Positions 50,967-59,551 of a stretch of DNA of 64,000 nt are shown here, one piece after another (within the stretch, counting starts at the first letter, position 1; each line of letters opens with the position of its first letter). The position numbers and the translations under genes were made by a program. The notes under the pieces are model-generated. The model was not told where the DNA came from and searched no databases. It worked only from the letters and a program-made list of their open reading frames with translations. Source of the DNA: JADMJV01 sp964649085 (lineage in GTDB: Bacteria; Vulcanimicrobiota; Xenobia; Xenobiales; JADMJV01); NCBI GenBank assembly GCA_964649085.1, contig CAZYPN010000001.1, forward strand, positions 124,001 through 188,000, read 5' to 3'.

Positions 50967-52619
50967 GTGATCGACGTTCTTTTTGAGGGCAAGCAGCACC
51001 GGTTGGCCCCCGGCACCAGCGTCAGCGAGTTTCTAGGCAAGCTCTATATCGCCGAACGCGGCATTGTGGGGGCCACCCTGAACCACCATCTGGTATCGCT
51101 GGAAACCCCCATCGACGGTGATTCCAGCCTGGAGGCGGTGCCCTGCCACAGCCGCGAAGGACAGGCCATCGTGCGGCGCACCGCCACTTACCTCTTTCAC
51201 TCGGTGGTGAGGGCTCATTTCCCGGAAGTTCAGGTGGTCATCGGTCAGTCGTTACTGGGTGGATACTTCTACGATCTGCAAGGCAGCCTGGACAGTCTGG
51301 TCGAGTGGTGCGCTGTGGTCAACCGCCAGATGTCGGCCGCCATCGATCAAGACCTGGCCTTCCAGCGCCGCAGCGTGTCGGTAGAAGCCATTCATCGCTG
51401 GGTCGAGGACCCTTTCGGCTATAAGCAACGGCTGCTTCAAGGTTGGTCGTCACCTCAGGTACACGTGATGTCGTTGGGGGGCTACAGTCAAATGATGCAC
51501 GGCCCATGCGCTCCGTCTACGGGTTGCTTGCGGGGGGTGCGGGTCGTGCCTTACCCGCCGGGGATTATCTTGCTTTTTCCTGGTGAAGCCGCCACTTCCC
51601 CTCTGCCGGGGCCCGAGTCTCAGGGAGGCAAGTTGTTCCAGGTCTACCGCGAGACGCGCGAGTGGAACCAACTGATCGGGGTTTCGGCCGTAGGCGATTT
51701 AACCACGGCCGCGCTGGAGGGCCGCTTTGACGAAGTGATTCGCATCGCCGAGGCCCTGCACGAAAAGAAAATCGCCGAGGTGGCCGATGCGATCGCCGCG
51801 CGACGCGCCGAGTTGAAGCTGATTTGCATCGCCGGCCCTTCCAGTTCGGGAAAGACCACCTTTGGTCAGCGGCTGGCCGTACAATTGAGGGTCAACGGCC
51901 TGCAGCCCCTGCCCGTCAGCCTGGATGATTTTTACGCAGGCCGTCAGCGGACCCCCCGAGACGAGAATGGCGACCCGGATTTCGAAGCCCTCGAGGCGCT
52001 CGATCTCGACCTGCTCGACCGCTGTCTCTGTCAACTGTTGAAGGGGGAGCCCACGGCTCTGCCTCGTTACGATTTCCATTCTGGCGCCCCCACCCCCCGA
52101 GAATCCTGGAAGGTGGTGCAGTTGAGGCCGGGTCAGGTGGTGTTGCTGGAGGGTATCCACGGGCTGAACCCGCGCATCGCCCCTGGCGTGGCGGCCGAAC
52201 AGCGTTTCCATGTCTTCGTCAGTGCTCTGACACAGCTGGTGATCGATGAGCACAACCGCATCTTCACCTCCGACATCCGGCTCTTACGGCGCATCGTGCG
52301 CGACCGATTCTTTCGGGGGTTCTCGGCGGCCGAGACCATTGAGCGCTGGCCCTCGGTGCGTCGCGGCGAAGAACGCTATATCTTTCCTTTTCAAGAGCGT
52401 GCCGATGCGATGTTCAACTCGACGCTCGTCTATGAAACCTCGATTCTGCGCACGCTGGCCTGGCGATTTTTGCTCGAGGTTCCGCGCAATCATCCCTCGC
52501 GGGTTCGGGCCTATGAGTTGCTCAAGTTCCTGGAGCTGTTCATCCCCGTCTTCTCCGAGGCCATTCCGGCCAATTCGGTCTTGCGCGAGTTCATCGGCGG
52601 CAGCGGTTTTGGCCACTGA
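50967..52619 (+). CDS. Nucleoside (uridine-type) kinase with N-terminal TGS/ThrRS-like domains
   Basis: A 550-residue protein. Residues 1-65 resemble TGS; 70-220 resemble the editing-like second domain of threonyl-tRNA synthetase. Then a P-loop kinase domain begins at about 285: ICIAGPSSSGKTTFGQRL, VSLDDFYAGR and PRYDFHSG, then VVLLEGIHGLNPRI, as in uridine kinase (Udk). Fusions of these parts are known in several phyla as 'nucleoside kinase'; the role of the TGS part is unclear. GTG start 22 bases after the previous gene. Confidence 0.88.
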   Translation: MIDVLFEGKQHRLAPGTSVSEFLGKLYIAERGIVGATLNHHLVSLETPIDGDSSLEAVPCHSREGQAIVRRTATYLFHSVVRAHFPEVQVVIGQSLLGGYFYDLQGSLDSLVEWCAVVNRQMSAAIDQDLAFQRRSVSVEAIHRWVEDPFGYKQRLLQGWSSPQVHVMSLGGYSQMMHGPCAPSTGCLRGVRVVPYPPGIILLFPGEAATSPLPGPESQGGKLFQVYRETREWNQLIGVSAVGDLTTAALEGRFDEVIRIAEALHEKKIAEVADAIAARRAELKLICIAGPSSSGKTTFGQRLAVQLRVNGLQPLPVSLDDFYAGRQRTPRDENGDPDFEALEALDLDLLDRCLCQLLKGEPTALPRYDFHSGAPTPRESWKVVQLRPGQVVLLEGIHGLNPRIAPGVAAEQRFHVFVSALTQLVIDEHNRIFTSDIRLLRRIVRDRFFRGFSAAETIERWPSVRRGEERYIFPFQERADAMFNSTLVYETSILRTLAWRFLLEVPRNHPSRVRAYELLKFLELFIPVFSEAIPANSVLREFIGGSGFGH

Positions 52620-52675
52620 GCCTTCCAGGGGAAGCGGCCTGCCCTGGCCAATCAACCCCCTGGAGGTGTCGTGGT

Positions 52676-53386
52676 TTGAAATACTTGAAGTGGAGTCTGC
52701 CCCTGGCGCTGGTCTGTTGCAGCCTGACGGCCTGGGGAGAGGAACTGTATGTCCGCAACCGTTTGTTCAAGGGTTATGCCACCGGGGTCTCGCGGCGGCT
52801 CGAGAACATCCAGGTCGACCTGGTCGAAATTTGCAAGCTGCTGGAACTGGAGCTTGTCGAGAAAGATGGCAACGCCTTCCTGGTTCCGCCGGGCACAATA
52901 CCCGATACTCAGAACGTCACGGGTCAGGGTGTGACCTATTATCAGGGCAAGCCGCTGGCGGTAACCGTGGAGGGTGAGCACCGGATGGTCTACCTGAAGC
53001 CCCTGGCGGAACTGATGGGAGGGCGGTTGAGTCACAACCCATCGCTGAAGACGGTCGATTTCAACTTGATGCCCTCAGCCTCGCGTCCGGCCCCTGGGGC
53101 AGCCGCAGGCGGTGGCGGGTACCGTCTGATCAACTTCTGGGGCGAGGGCTGACCCCCGTGCCGGCGTTTCAAGCCGGTGTTGGCTCAGGTTGAGTCAAAA
53201 TTGGGCATCAACATCACCTACGTCGATGTGCGCTCTCCTGCGTTTCAGCAATACCAGCGCTACTTCCAGGGTGGAGGCATTCCTTATACGGTGTTGCTCG
53301 GCCCCGGTGGTACGCCGGTGCAAAGCTGGTCGGGAGCCCGTGATCAGGGCGCTTTTCAGAAAGAGCTTCAGCAGTTGATGCGTTAA
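52676..53386 (+). CDS. Probable selenoprotein: secreted stalk-domain/thioredoxin fusion with in-frame TGA (Sec159)
   Basis: A TTG start (GGAGGT 8 bases upstream) opens a 236-residue frame with one internal TGA at 53150-53152 (codon 159). A signal peptide (LPLALVCCSLTAWG) and a copper-amine-oxidase-N-like stalk domain (about 20-135) lead to a Gly/Ala/Pro linker. The frame then reads YRLINFWGEG-U-PPCRRFKPVLAQV, followed by a full thioredoxin fold with cis-Pro in GIPYTVLL. The usual motif is WCPPC, so the TGA replaces the nucleophilic Cys. A hairpin follows at 53156-53183. The frame stays open until TAA at 53386, which overlaps the convergent gene's stop. A nonsense mutation (TGC to TGA) is the alternative. 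Confidence 0.82.
53150..53183 (+). promoter_or_regulatory. Recoded UGA and candidate bacterial SECIS hairpin
   Basis: Four bases after the TGA a hairpin begins: CCGGC (53161-53165) pairs with GCCGG (53173-53177) under a 7-base loop GTTTCAA. It is extended by G-T pairs 58-80, 59-79 and 60-78, a bulged T81, and C57-G82 and C56-G83. A loop starting with G, a bulged U in the stem and its closeness to the UGA match features of bacterial SECIS elements. Confidence 0.6.
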
Positions 53387-54834
53387 GTCACCCAGTCTAC
53401 CGGGCGGCTGGCGCCGCCCGGTAGAGGGAGGCGGCTGACCAGCAGCGTCGTGGCCAGGCCTGCCAGCATGGCCAGGCTGCGGTGGGGCAGTCCGGCCGGA
53501 AGCTCCACCCAGGCCGGCAGACCCAGGCCCGGCTCTCCGACCGCTGCCCTCAGCATCAGCCCGACCAACAGGCCTGCCCCCACGCCCCAACGATTGGCGC
53601 GCGGGTCGAACAGCACCACCAGAAGTTGTGGGAAGAGCAGAACATACACCAGGTCGGCTGAGAGAAACCATAGCGAGTAAATGCTCTGCACGTGCAGTGC
53701 CAGCAGCGTGGCCAGCGTGCCGAAGACGACGATCATGCGCTGGTTCAGGTGAGCAACGGCATTGGGGTCGGCCTCTTCCCCCTCGGGGCGAAAGCACTGC
53801 TGGACGATGTTCCAGCTAAACATGGTGGACACCGAGTAGATCGAGGCGTCGACGCTGGACATGATGGCTCCCGCTACGGCGCACAGGCCGATCAGGCCCA
53901 CCCACCTGGGGGTCAGATCGCGCAGAACGGTGGGTAGGATCACAAAGTCACCGGCCGGAGGTGCCAGTCCGGCCGCCTGCCAGTCGAACACGGCTCCGGC
54001 GATGCCCAGCAGGGCTGGAGGAATGGCCATCAGGCAGCACAACAGGGCCGCCGCCAACGAAAGTTGCTGGGCCACCCTGGGGCTCGGCGAAGAGAGCACG
54101 CGCTGAAAGTAGCAGTGCCAGGGAATGCCCCCAAAGATCAGCAGCAGCATGGCGTCCCACCAGCCGGGGTTGAGCAGTTCCCGGCTACTGTTGCCAAAGC
54201 GCGCGCCGTAAAGCTGAAATACCTGGTCAATCGGCGGAAGGTGGGCAAAGACAAAGGGCAGGCAGATCAGCATGCCCGATGCCGCCAGGATCAACTGGGC
54301 GACATCCGTGTAGGCGATCGACCAGAGTCCGCCGCGCACGGTATAGGCCACGGTCATACTGGCCGAGAGCACGATGGCCAGGCGAAAGTCCAGGTGGAGC
54401 AGCACTCCGAAGGTGGTGCCCAGAGCCGCCAGAATACCGGCGGTCCAAAGCAGTTCTCCGCACATGGCCGGCAGGTAGAGCAGCGCTCCCATTCGGTTTC
54501 CGTAGCGTTGCTGGAAGGGGTCGAGCAGGGTGAGGAACCCCTGGCGATGCATCAGCGGGGCAAAGAAAAAACCTCCCAGTAGCAGGCTGAGCCCAAAGCC
54601 CCAGGGAGCCTGGGCCCAGATCAGGCCCTTGCCGTAGACGGCTTCAGCCGTGCCATTGAGGTAGCCCCCATCGACCCAGGTGGCGGTCATGGTGAGAACG
54701 CCGATCCACAGGGGAATGCGCCGCCCGGCCACCAGTACCTCGCTGACGCTGCTGGCCTGACGATTGCGACTGGCCCACAGCCCGATAGCGAAAATGCTGA
54801 GGTAGAAGAGCCCGACCCCGGCCAGTGCCAGCAC
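53383..54834 (-). CDS. Sodium:solute symporter family protein
   Basis: A 483-residue protein with about thirteen helices of the SSS family (related to choline and proline transporters). LVAGRRIPLWIGVLTMTATWVDGGYLNGTAEAVY resembles the N-terminal substrate/sodium region of high-affinity choline transporters, and MSSVDASIYSVSTMFSWNI is the conserved helix-8 motif. GTG 54834 overlaps the previous stop by one base (TAGTG). The stop shares TTAA with the convergent selenoprotein gene. Confidence 0.88.
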   Translation of the reverse strand: MLALAGVGLFYLSIFAIGLWASRNRQASSVSEVLVAGRRIPLWIGVLTMTATWVDGGYLNGTAEAVYGKGLIWAQAPWGFGLSLLLGGFFFAPLMHRQGFLTLLDPFQQRYGNRMGALLYLPAMCGELLWTAGILAALGTTFGVLLHLDFRLAIVLSASMTVAYTVRGGLWSIAYTDVAQLILAASGMLICLPFVFAHLPPIDQVFQLYGARFGNSSRELLNPGWWDAMLLLIFGGIPWHCYFQRVLSSPSPRVAQQLSLAAALLCCLMAIPPALLGIAGAVFDWQAAGLAPPAGDFVILPTVLRDLTPRWVGLIGLCAVAGAIMSSVDASIYSVSTMFSWNIVQQCFRPEGEEADPNAVAHLNQRMIVVFGTLATLLALHVQSIYSLWFLSADLVYVLLFPQLLVVLFDPRANRWGVGAGLLVGLMLRAAVGEPGLGLPAWVELPAGLPHRSLAMLAGLATTLLVSRLPLPGGASRPVDWVT

Positions 54835-55433
54835 TAGCCGCGCTTGACGTACTTTTGATAGAGCTTCATGTAGTCGGTCACGATCTTCACTCCCGAGGTG
54901 CGCAGGTCGCGTTTGAGGTTGCGGTCGTTGAGCACGCGCTCGGTGATGGGCCACAACTCCTCAAAATGCTGAAAACGGGTCTGGGCCTCGACCAGGGCAC
55001 CGACCAGGGCCACCGTGAAACTCTTGGGGTGGGCTTTACGCGCCTTGCCCAACCATGGCAGGGCATTTTCGGCGTGAAAATAGTCATCCAGGGCTGTGAG
55101 GTAGCCCAGGCAGAACAGTTCGTCCCCATTGAGGCGGCTTTCGTAGTTGGGTCCCGAGTATTTCTGCTCCAGAATCTCTCGGAACAGGACCGCGTTCTGC
55201 TTGCCGTGAAAGTTCCAACTCAGGGCATTGATCACGGCTGCCTTCCGATCGATCGGCGCCTGCGACAGAAGGTAGTAGCCCAATTGTGTGTTGAGGCGCT
55301 CCAGGTCGTGAGCCATGACCACTTCGGGCACGTCGCGGTAGGCGCGCCAGAAGTCGGTGGAGGTCAGGGGGGAGTCGGCGGCTGCGGGCCAGGCCCAGAG
55401 CAGCAGCATCAGCAGTTGGAGTAGCTTGTTCAT
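54834..55433 (-). CDS. Small exported alpha-helical protein
   Basis: A 199-residue protein with a signal peptide (MNKLLQLLMLLLWAWPAAAD) and a helical domain rich in Leu, Tyr and Arg (FWRAYRDVPEVVMAHDLERL). TPR-like spacing is possible but not clear. ATG 55433. It lies immediately before the SSS transporter, with a 1-base stop/start overlap, and may be co-expressed with it. No family recognised. Confidence 0.7.
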   Translation of the reverse strand: MNKLLQLLMLLLWAWPAAADSPLTSTDFWRAYRDVPEVVMAHDLERLNTQLGYYLLSQAPIDRKAAVINALSWNFHGKQNAVLFREILEQKYSGPNYESRLNGDELFCLGYLTALDDYFHAENALPWLGKARKAHPKSFTVALVGALVEAQTRFQHFEELWPITERVLNDRNLKRDLRTSGVKIVTDYMKLYQKYVKRG

Positions 55434-55484
55434 AGAGCGAGATTCGCAATCGAACAGGCAATCCTCCCTCGAGAAAGGGTCGGT

Positions 55485-57131
55485 ATGGGAGCAGAGTTCG
55501 AACTGGGTTGCACCCGCTGCGGTAAAAGCTGGTCTCCGATTGTTTTGGGGGCAGGGGGCTACGGCCTGGGCCACTGTCGAGCCTGCCGGGCACTGGTCAA
55601 CAGTCGACGTGCGCCCTGGCGTTGCCTGGAGCGTGCCCGTTGTGCTCGTTGTAACGAATCGAACTTTCTTGTGCTGGTGCCCGATCTCGAGAGTCTCAAC
55701 TGTCCCCATTGTGGTCAGCGAGCCATTCAGGCCAGACGTCTGCGCGATGTGGACGAACACCCCCGTCTGACCAGTGGGGAAACGGTGCATTGCCGGGTGG
55801 TGGGCTTTGTTGAGGACGCCCTGATCGCCTTGCTCCCCCCCGATCTGCCCGTGCGCTTGCGGGGCGCCCAGCCTGAGCACTTGCACTGGTGGGTCGAGGC
55901 TACCTTTCTCGAGGGTGAGGCCGTGCTGATTCGCAAGCTGGCCTATTCGGGTCTGTCCCAGATCGAAACCATCGATGTTGGCAACGAGGGTATTCCGCTG
56001 TTGCGCCTGGAGGTTGCCCCCTGGCGTCAGCGCGTCGAGCGCGATCCGCTGGCCCATTGGGAAGCCTGGATTCGACTGATCGAACCGCACCTCGACCTGT
56101 TCGCCAATGATGTTCGGGAAGAGTCGAACCTGAGTCTCAGCCAGGATGTTGAGCCCTTTTTACAGATGATGGCCCAACTGTATGCCTCCGGCAGTGAAGA
56201 GGCCGGTCTGGTGGCATTTTTCAGCCCCGATCAGCAGAGCTGGGTGGAGGTGGGGGAGACGGCGCTGGGCATTGAGCTGGCCGACCGCCCCCCCATGCTG
56301 CTCGAGGCTCCCTGGGGGCCCGCTCCCCACGGCGAAGAGCTGATTGAAGCCATCTCCACAGTAACCCAGGTGCGCCGGCTCTGGACCGAGAGTCACGGCA
56401 CGTTGCTGTGGAACATTCGCCTGATTCTCGATGCTTCAGCGGCCGAACAGGGGCCGGTCGAGGAGGCGCTTCGACTGCTGGAAGAAGGTCAATCGGAGCG
56501 GGCTCTGGCTCGCCTTCAGGGCGCAGCTGCCGAAGGTTCGGGTTCGGCCTGGTACGAGCTGGGTCGGTTGCACGAACAGGGTCGGGGGGTGCCGATCCAC
56601 CGAGGCGAGGCGCGCGAATGTTTTCGCCAGGGGGCCGAGTTGGGTCATCCGCTGGCCCAGTTGGAATTGGGGCGTCACTACTATGATAACCTGGCCAAGC
56701 CCGACGCCCCCGAACAGGCAGTGCTGTGGCTGGAGCGAGCGGCCGACCAGGGCGTGGCCGAAGCCCAGTTCTTAATGGGCATGATGCTGATGTTCGGGCA
56801 GCGCGTCGAGCGTCATCCGACTCAGGCCGTGCGCTACTGGCAGCTGGCTGCCGAGCAAGGCCACCGATATGCTCAAGCCAATCTCGGGATGTCCTACCTG
56901 GAAGGCACGGGCGTGCCCCAAGACGCCCGCCAGGGCGCTCATTGGTATCGGAAGGCTGCCGAAGGGGGGGCGGAGTCGGCCCAGATGCGTCTTGCAGAGC
57001 TCTATGAGCACGGGCAGGGGGTCGAGAAAGACGAGGCTCTGGCGCTCTACTGGTATCGGACGGCGGCTCAGAACGGCAGTCCGGAGGCCCAGGAGAAGCT
57101 AAACCACTACCAGCGTTGGGGCAAGCTCTAG
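55485..57131 (+). CDS. Zinc-ribbon protein with Sel1-like repeats
   Basis: A 548-residue protein. The N-terminus has three CxxC pairs (CTRCGKSW; CRAC; CARC; CPHCGQ), forming one or two zinc ribbons. Residues 80-310 are unassigned. From about 330 there are five to six Sel1/TPR-like repeats (AWYELGRLHEQGRGVPIHRG; AQANLGMSYLEGTGVPQDAR; AQMRLAELYEHGQGVEKDEA). Such proteins usually mediate protein-protein contacts. AAAGGG lies 5 bases before the ATG. The stop shares CTAG with the convergent gene. Confidence 0.87.
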   Translation: MGAEFELGCTRCGKSWSPIVLGAGGYGLGHCRACRALVNSRRAPWRCLERARCARCNESNFLVLVPDLESLNCPHCGQRAIQARRLRDVDEHPRLTSGETVHCRVVGFVEDALIALLPPDLPVRLRGAQPEHLHWWVEATFLEGEAVLIRKLAYSGLSQIETIDVGNEGIPLLRLEVAPWRQRVERDPLAHWEAWIRLIEPHLDLFANDVREESNLSLSQDVEPFLQMMAQLYASGSEEAGLVAFFSPDQQSWVEVGETALGIELADRPPMLLEAPWGPAPHGEELIEAISTVTQVRRLWTESHGTLLWNIRLILDASAAEQGPVEEALRLLEEGQSERALARLQGAAAEGSGSAWYELGRLHEQGRGVPIHRGEARECFRQGAELGHPLAQLELGRHYYDNLAKPDAPEQAVLWLERAADQGVAEAQFLMGMMLMFGQRVERHPTQAVRYWQLAAEQGHRYAQANLGMSYLEGTGVPQDARQGAHWYRKAAEGGAESAQMRLAELYEHGQGVEKDEALALYWYRTAAQNGSPEAQEKLNHYQRWGKL

Positions 57132-58786
57132 CCGCGGGGCCCGAGCCAGCTCAGCACCAGCACAAAGAGTTGCGAGCCGAACGAGATCAGCGAACTGGCC
57201 GGGCGGAACACCAGTTGGGCCAGCACGGTGCCCACCAGCATGCCCAGCAGCAGAAATACGGCGGCCGTGCGGATTTGGGCCGGGTTACGCTGGCCCGAAA
57301 CGCACTGATCGGTGACTCGAGCCAGGGTGGGGTCTACCACCAGGCTGAGGGTAATAGTGGCCACACCGTTGACCACGCTCGAGAGCAACGTGGCTGCGCC
57401 CGAAGCGGGGTGTTCGGGCCCCAGTTCGGCACCGGCGTAGATAGCGGCCATCAGGCCCACCGAGTGCACCGACAGCACCAGCACGTTGCCGTAGAGAAAG
57501 GTGCGCGGAAAGTTGGGCTGGCGCAGGTCGGCCAGACGCACGCCCAGCAAGCCCGGAAGTCGGAAGCTGGCGAGGATGGTGGGCCAGCGTCGCGGATTCA
57601 GGCAGGCCAGCAGCACCGCCGGAATGGAGCCTCGACGATCGAGTTGCTGAATGGCGCGGTTGATGATTTCCACGAAGCTGGGCAGGAGCAGTAATCCCAG
57701 CAGGGCTCCCAGGGTGGCTCCGGCCAGGACCCAGCGGTAGAGAACCTCGAGTTGAGCCAGCTGGCGACTACGGGCCAGATGGTCCGCCAGCGAACCGAGC
57801 ATGGGGGCATAGACCTGAACCGACATACGGGTAACCAGAAAGAACAGGTTGTAAATGGAGAGCGCCGTGGCTACCTGTCGGGTTTGCACCGCCGAAACCC
57901 GGGCTGCATAGGTGGTTGAGGCCAGCGCCGTCAGGGCCGCGTTCAGCAACACAATGCTCCAGATGCTGCCTGCGACCGAGGTGCCTTGCTGGCCTACCAT
58001 CAGGGTGGCTCGGGTGATCAGGCCGATGCCCAGTGGTAGCATGGCCAGCCCCAGCAGCGAGCCCAGGAAGTTGCCCACGGCCAGATGCAGGGCGGTGGCG
58101 TGCACCTGATTCAGCGGACGGGCCCCTTTGACGGCCTGGTCGGTGATCAGTGCGGCCTGGGGGTCGACCCACACCGAGAAAGCAATGGCGGCAAAAGCAT
58201 TGACGAGACCAGAAAGGAGCAGGCCGGTGCTGGCATAGTTCGGGAGCGCGGCGCTACAGTAAATGGCGCTGAGGGCTCCAATGGTCCAGACGGCGGTGGC
58301 GAAAATGTTGAACCAGAGAAATCCCGGAGAGATTCCTTCCAGTCGAAACAGGCGGGCGGGCAGGGGAGCGCGCTTGAAAAAGCTGGTCAAGGCCAGCACC
58401 AGATTAGCGGGGCGGAACAGCCCCCGGACTCCCTGTTCATCGACGACCTGTACCAGGCGGCAGTAGAGGGAAACGAAATTCGGCAAAAGGATCCACGACA
58501 GCCAGGCACCGGCGGCCGAACCTACGATGATCCAGCGAATCTGCCCCAGCAGGGTCTCAGGGCCCTCGCTGTGGGCCTTAAACCCTGCTACCAACGGCAG
58601 ATAGAACATGTTGGCAAAGCGGCTCAGCATGAAGAAGATCGAGGAGATACTCAAGGCCTGGGCGACTTTGCCCGTGAGCACGGCGGCCGGGCGGGCAGCC
58701 ACGTTGAGCGTGCCCAGCAGGGCCACCAGTGCCGAGATCAGGATGACGAGAAGCAGGCGAGGATCGGCTAAAAGCGCTGGATTCAC
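57128..58786 (-). CDS. Tandemly duplicated Amj-like lipid II flippase family protein
   Basis: A 552-residue membrane protein made of two homologous halves of about 275 residues. Half 1 has TGKVAQALSISSIFFMLSRF (39-57) and VDPQAALITDQAVKG (207-221). Half 2 has QTRQVATALSIYNLFFLVTR (301-320) and VDPTLARVTDQCVSG (near 485). Each half matches the single-copy Amj/DUF2837 family, an alternative lipid II flippase of Bacillus. A fused dimer would move peptidoglycan precursor as one chain. GTG 58786 with GGGAG 5 bases upstream. Confidence 0.85.
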   Translation of the reverse strand: MNPALLADPRLLLVILISALVALLGTLNVAARPAAVLTGKVAQALSISSIFFMLSRFANMFYLPLVAGFKAHSEGPETLLGQIRWIIVGSAAGAWLSWILLPNFVSLYCRLVQVVDEQGVRGLFRPANLVLALTSFFKRAPLPARLFRLEGISPGFLWFNIFATAVWTIGALSAIYCSAALPNYASTGLLLSGLVNAFAAIAFSVWVDPQAALITDQAVKGARPLNQVHATALHLAVGNFLGSLLGLAMLPLGIGLITRATLMVGQQGTSVAGSIWSIVLLNAALTALASTTYAARVSAVQTRQVATALSIYNLFFLVTRMSVQVYAPMLGSLADHLARSRQLAQLEVLYRWVLAGATLGALLGLLLLPSFVEIINRAIQQLDRRGSIPAVLLACLNPRRWPTILASFRLPGLLGVRLADLRQPNFPRTFLYGNVLVLSVHSVGLMAAIYAGAELGPEHPASGAATLLSSVVNGVATITLSLVVDPTLARVTDQCVSGQRNPAQIRTAAVFLLLGMLVGTVLAQLVFRPASSLISFGSQLFVLVLSWLGPRG

Positions 58787-58941
58787 ACGGTCTCCCTAAA
58801 AGGTTGAATGAAATTCAGATATTGATTGAAGAATCCTCTTTTCCCGTGGGGAGTGCAGTTTGGCAGGGAAGGATTGCCGATTGCCGAACGCCGCTGCGAA
58901 CACGGCCTCACAAAGCCGTTGAGAAAGGAGTCTCTGTCTTC

Positions 58942-59493
58942 GTGAAGAGATTTGCAAAATCGGTGCTGATGGGGGCCGCCCTTTTTACGTCCTTGACGGG
59001 TGTGAGCTGGGCCGGCTGGCTGGAGCCCGAGGATAATAGTATTCGCATCGACGGCGTCATCTACGAAGGTCAGTGGGCCTATGTCGGCGAGCGTCCCTAC
59101 GTCAATGTGGAATCGTTCGGCAAGGCTCTGGGCTACCCCCGGCGCCACAACGTGAAGAATTGGTATCTGGGTAAGGAAGGAACTCCCAAGGGGAGCCCCT
59201 TTCAGTTGATGGTCGAATCGTACGGAAAGGACCTTCCGACCACGCGTTTCGGAGGAGCCACCTTCGTGGACATGCAGGCCGCTTGCAAGCAACTGCACAT
59301 TCCCTTCCACTACGATCCCGAGGGTCAGGTGTATGAGGTCGGCAATCCTTACCAGGGCGAGTATATGATCGGCGCCTGGCAGCGCTGGCTCAATGGCAAG
59401 GAGACCGTTTACTCCGGAACGCACCAGTGCGGCTCCCTGGACCAGGGTCACTTCAATATCCATATCGATGCAAACAAGCGGGACGGCATCTAG
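58942..59493 (+). CDS. Exported stalk-domain-like protein
   Basis: A 183-residue protein with a signal peptide (VKRFAKSVLMGAALFTSLTGVSWA) and a domain resembling the copper-amine-oxidase-N fold (RPYVNVESFGKALGYPRRH; TFVDMQAACKQLHIPFHYD). It is related in style to the N-terminal half of the selenoprotein at 52676. The C-terminus carries a single Cys and several His. GTG 58942 is chosen for the signal peptide (AAAGGAG upstream); the frame is open from 58804. An intrinsic terminator follows. Confidence 0.75.
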   Translation: MKRFAKSVLMGAALFTSLTGVSWAGWLEPEDNSIRIDGVIYEGQWAYVGERPYVNVESFGKALGYPRRHNVKNWYLGKEGTPKGSPFQLMVESYGKDLPTTRFGGATFVDMQAACKQLHIPFHYDPEGQVYEVGNPYQGEYMIGAWQRWLNGKETVYSGTHQCGSLDQGHFNIHIDANKRDGI

Positions 59494-59512
59494 CGTTCGT
59501 TCCGTTCGACGG

Positions 59513-59550
59513 AAAACGGCCCCCGAGGAACATTCCACGGGGGCTGTTTT
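59513..59550 (+). terminator. Rho-independent terminator
   Basis: AAAACGGCCCCCG (59513-59525) pairs with CGGGGGCTGTTTT (59538-59550) around a 12-base loop, with one G-U pair, and ends in TTTT. It terminates the stalk-like gene and stops only one base before the ATG of the glycerate kinase. Confidence 0.85.
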
Positions 59551-59551
59551 C

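Noticed and set aside
53150..53152. TGA as the true end of a 158-residue stalk protein
   Set aside because: The same frame continues directly into PPCRRFKPVL and a full thioredoxin domain; ending here would cut the protein at the active-site motif.
54837..54954. Longer N-terminus of the SSS transporter
   Set aside because: The extra 40 residues are hydrophilic, overlap the preceding gene, and the GTG at 54834 gives a TAGTG junction typical of this genome.
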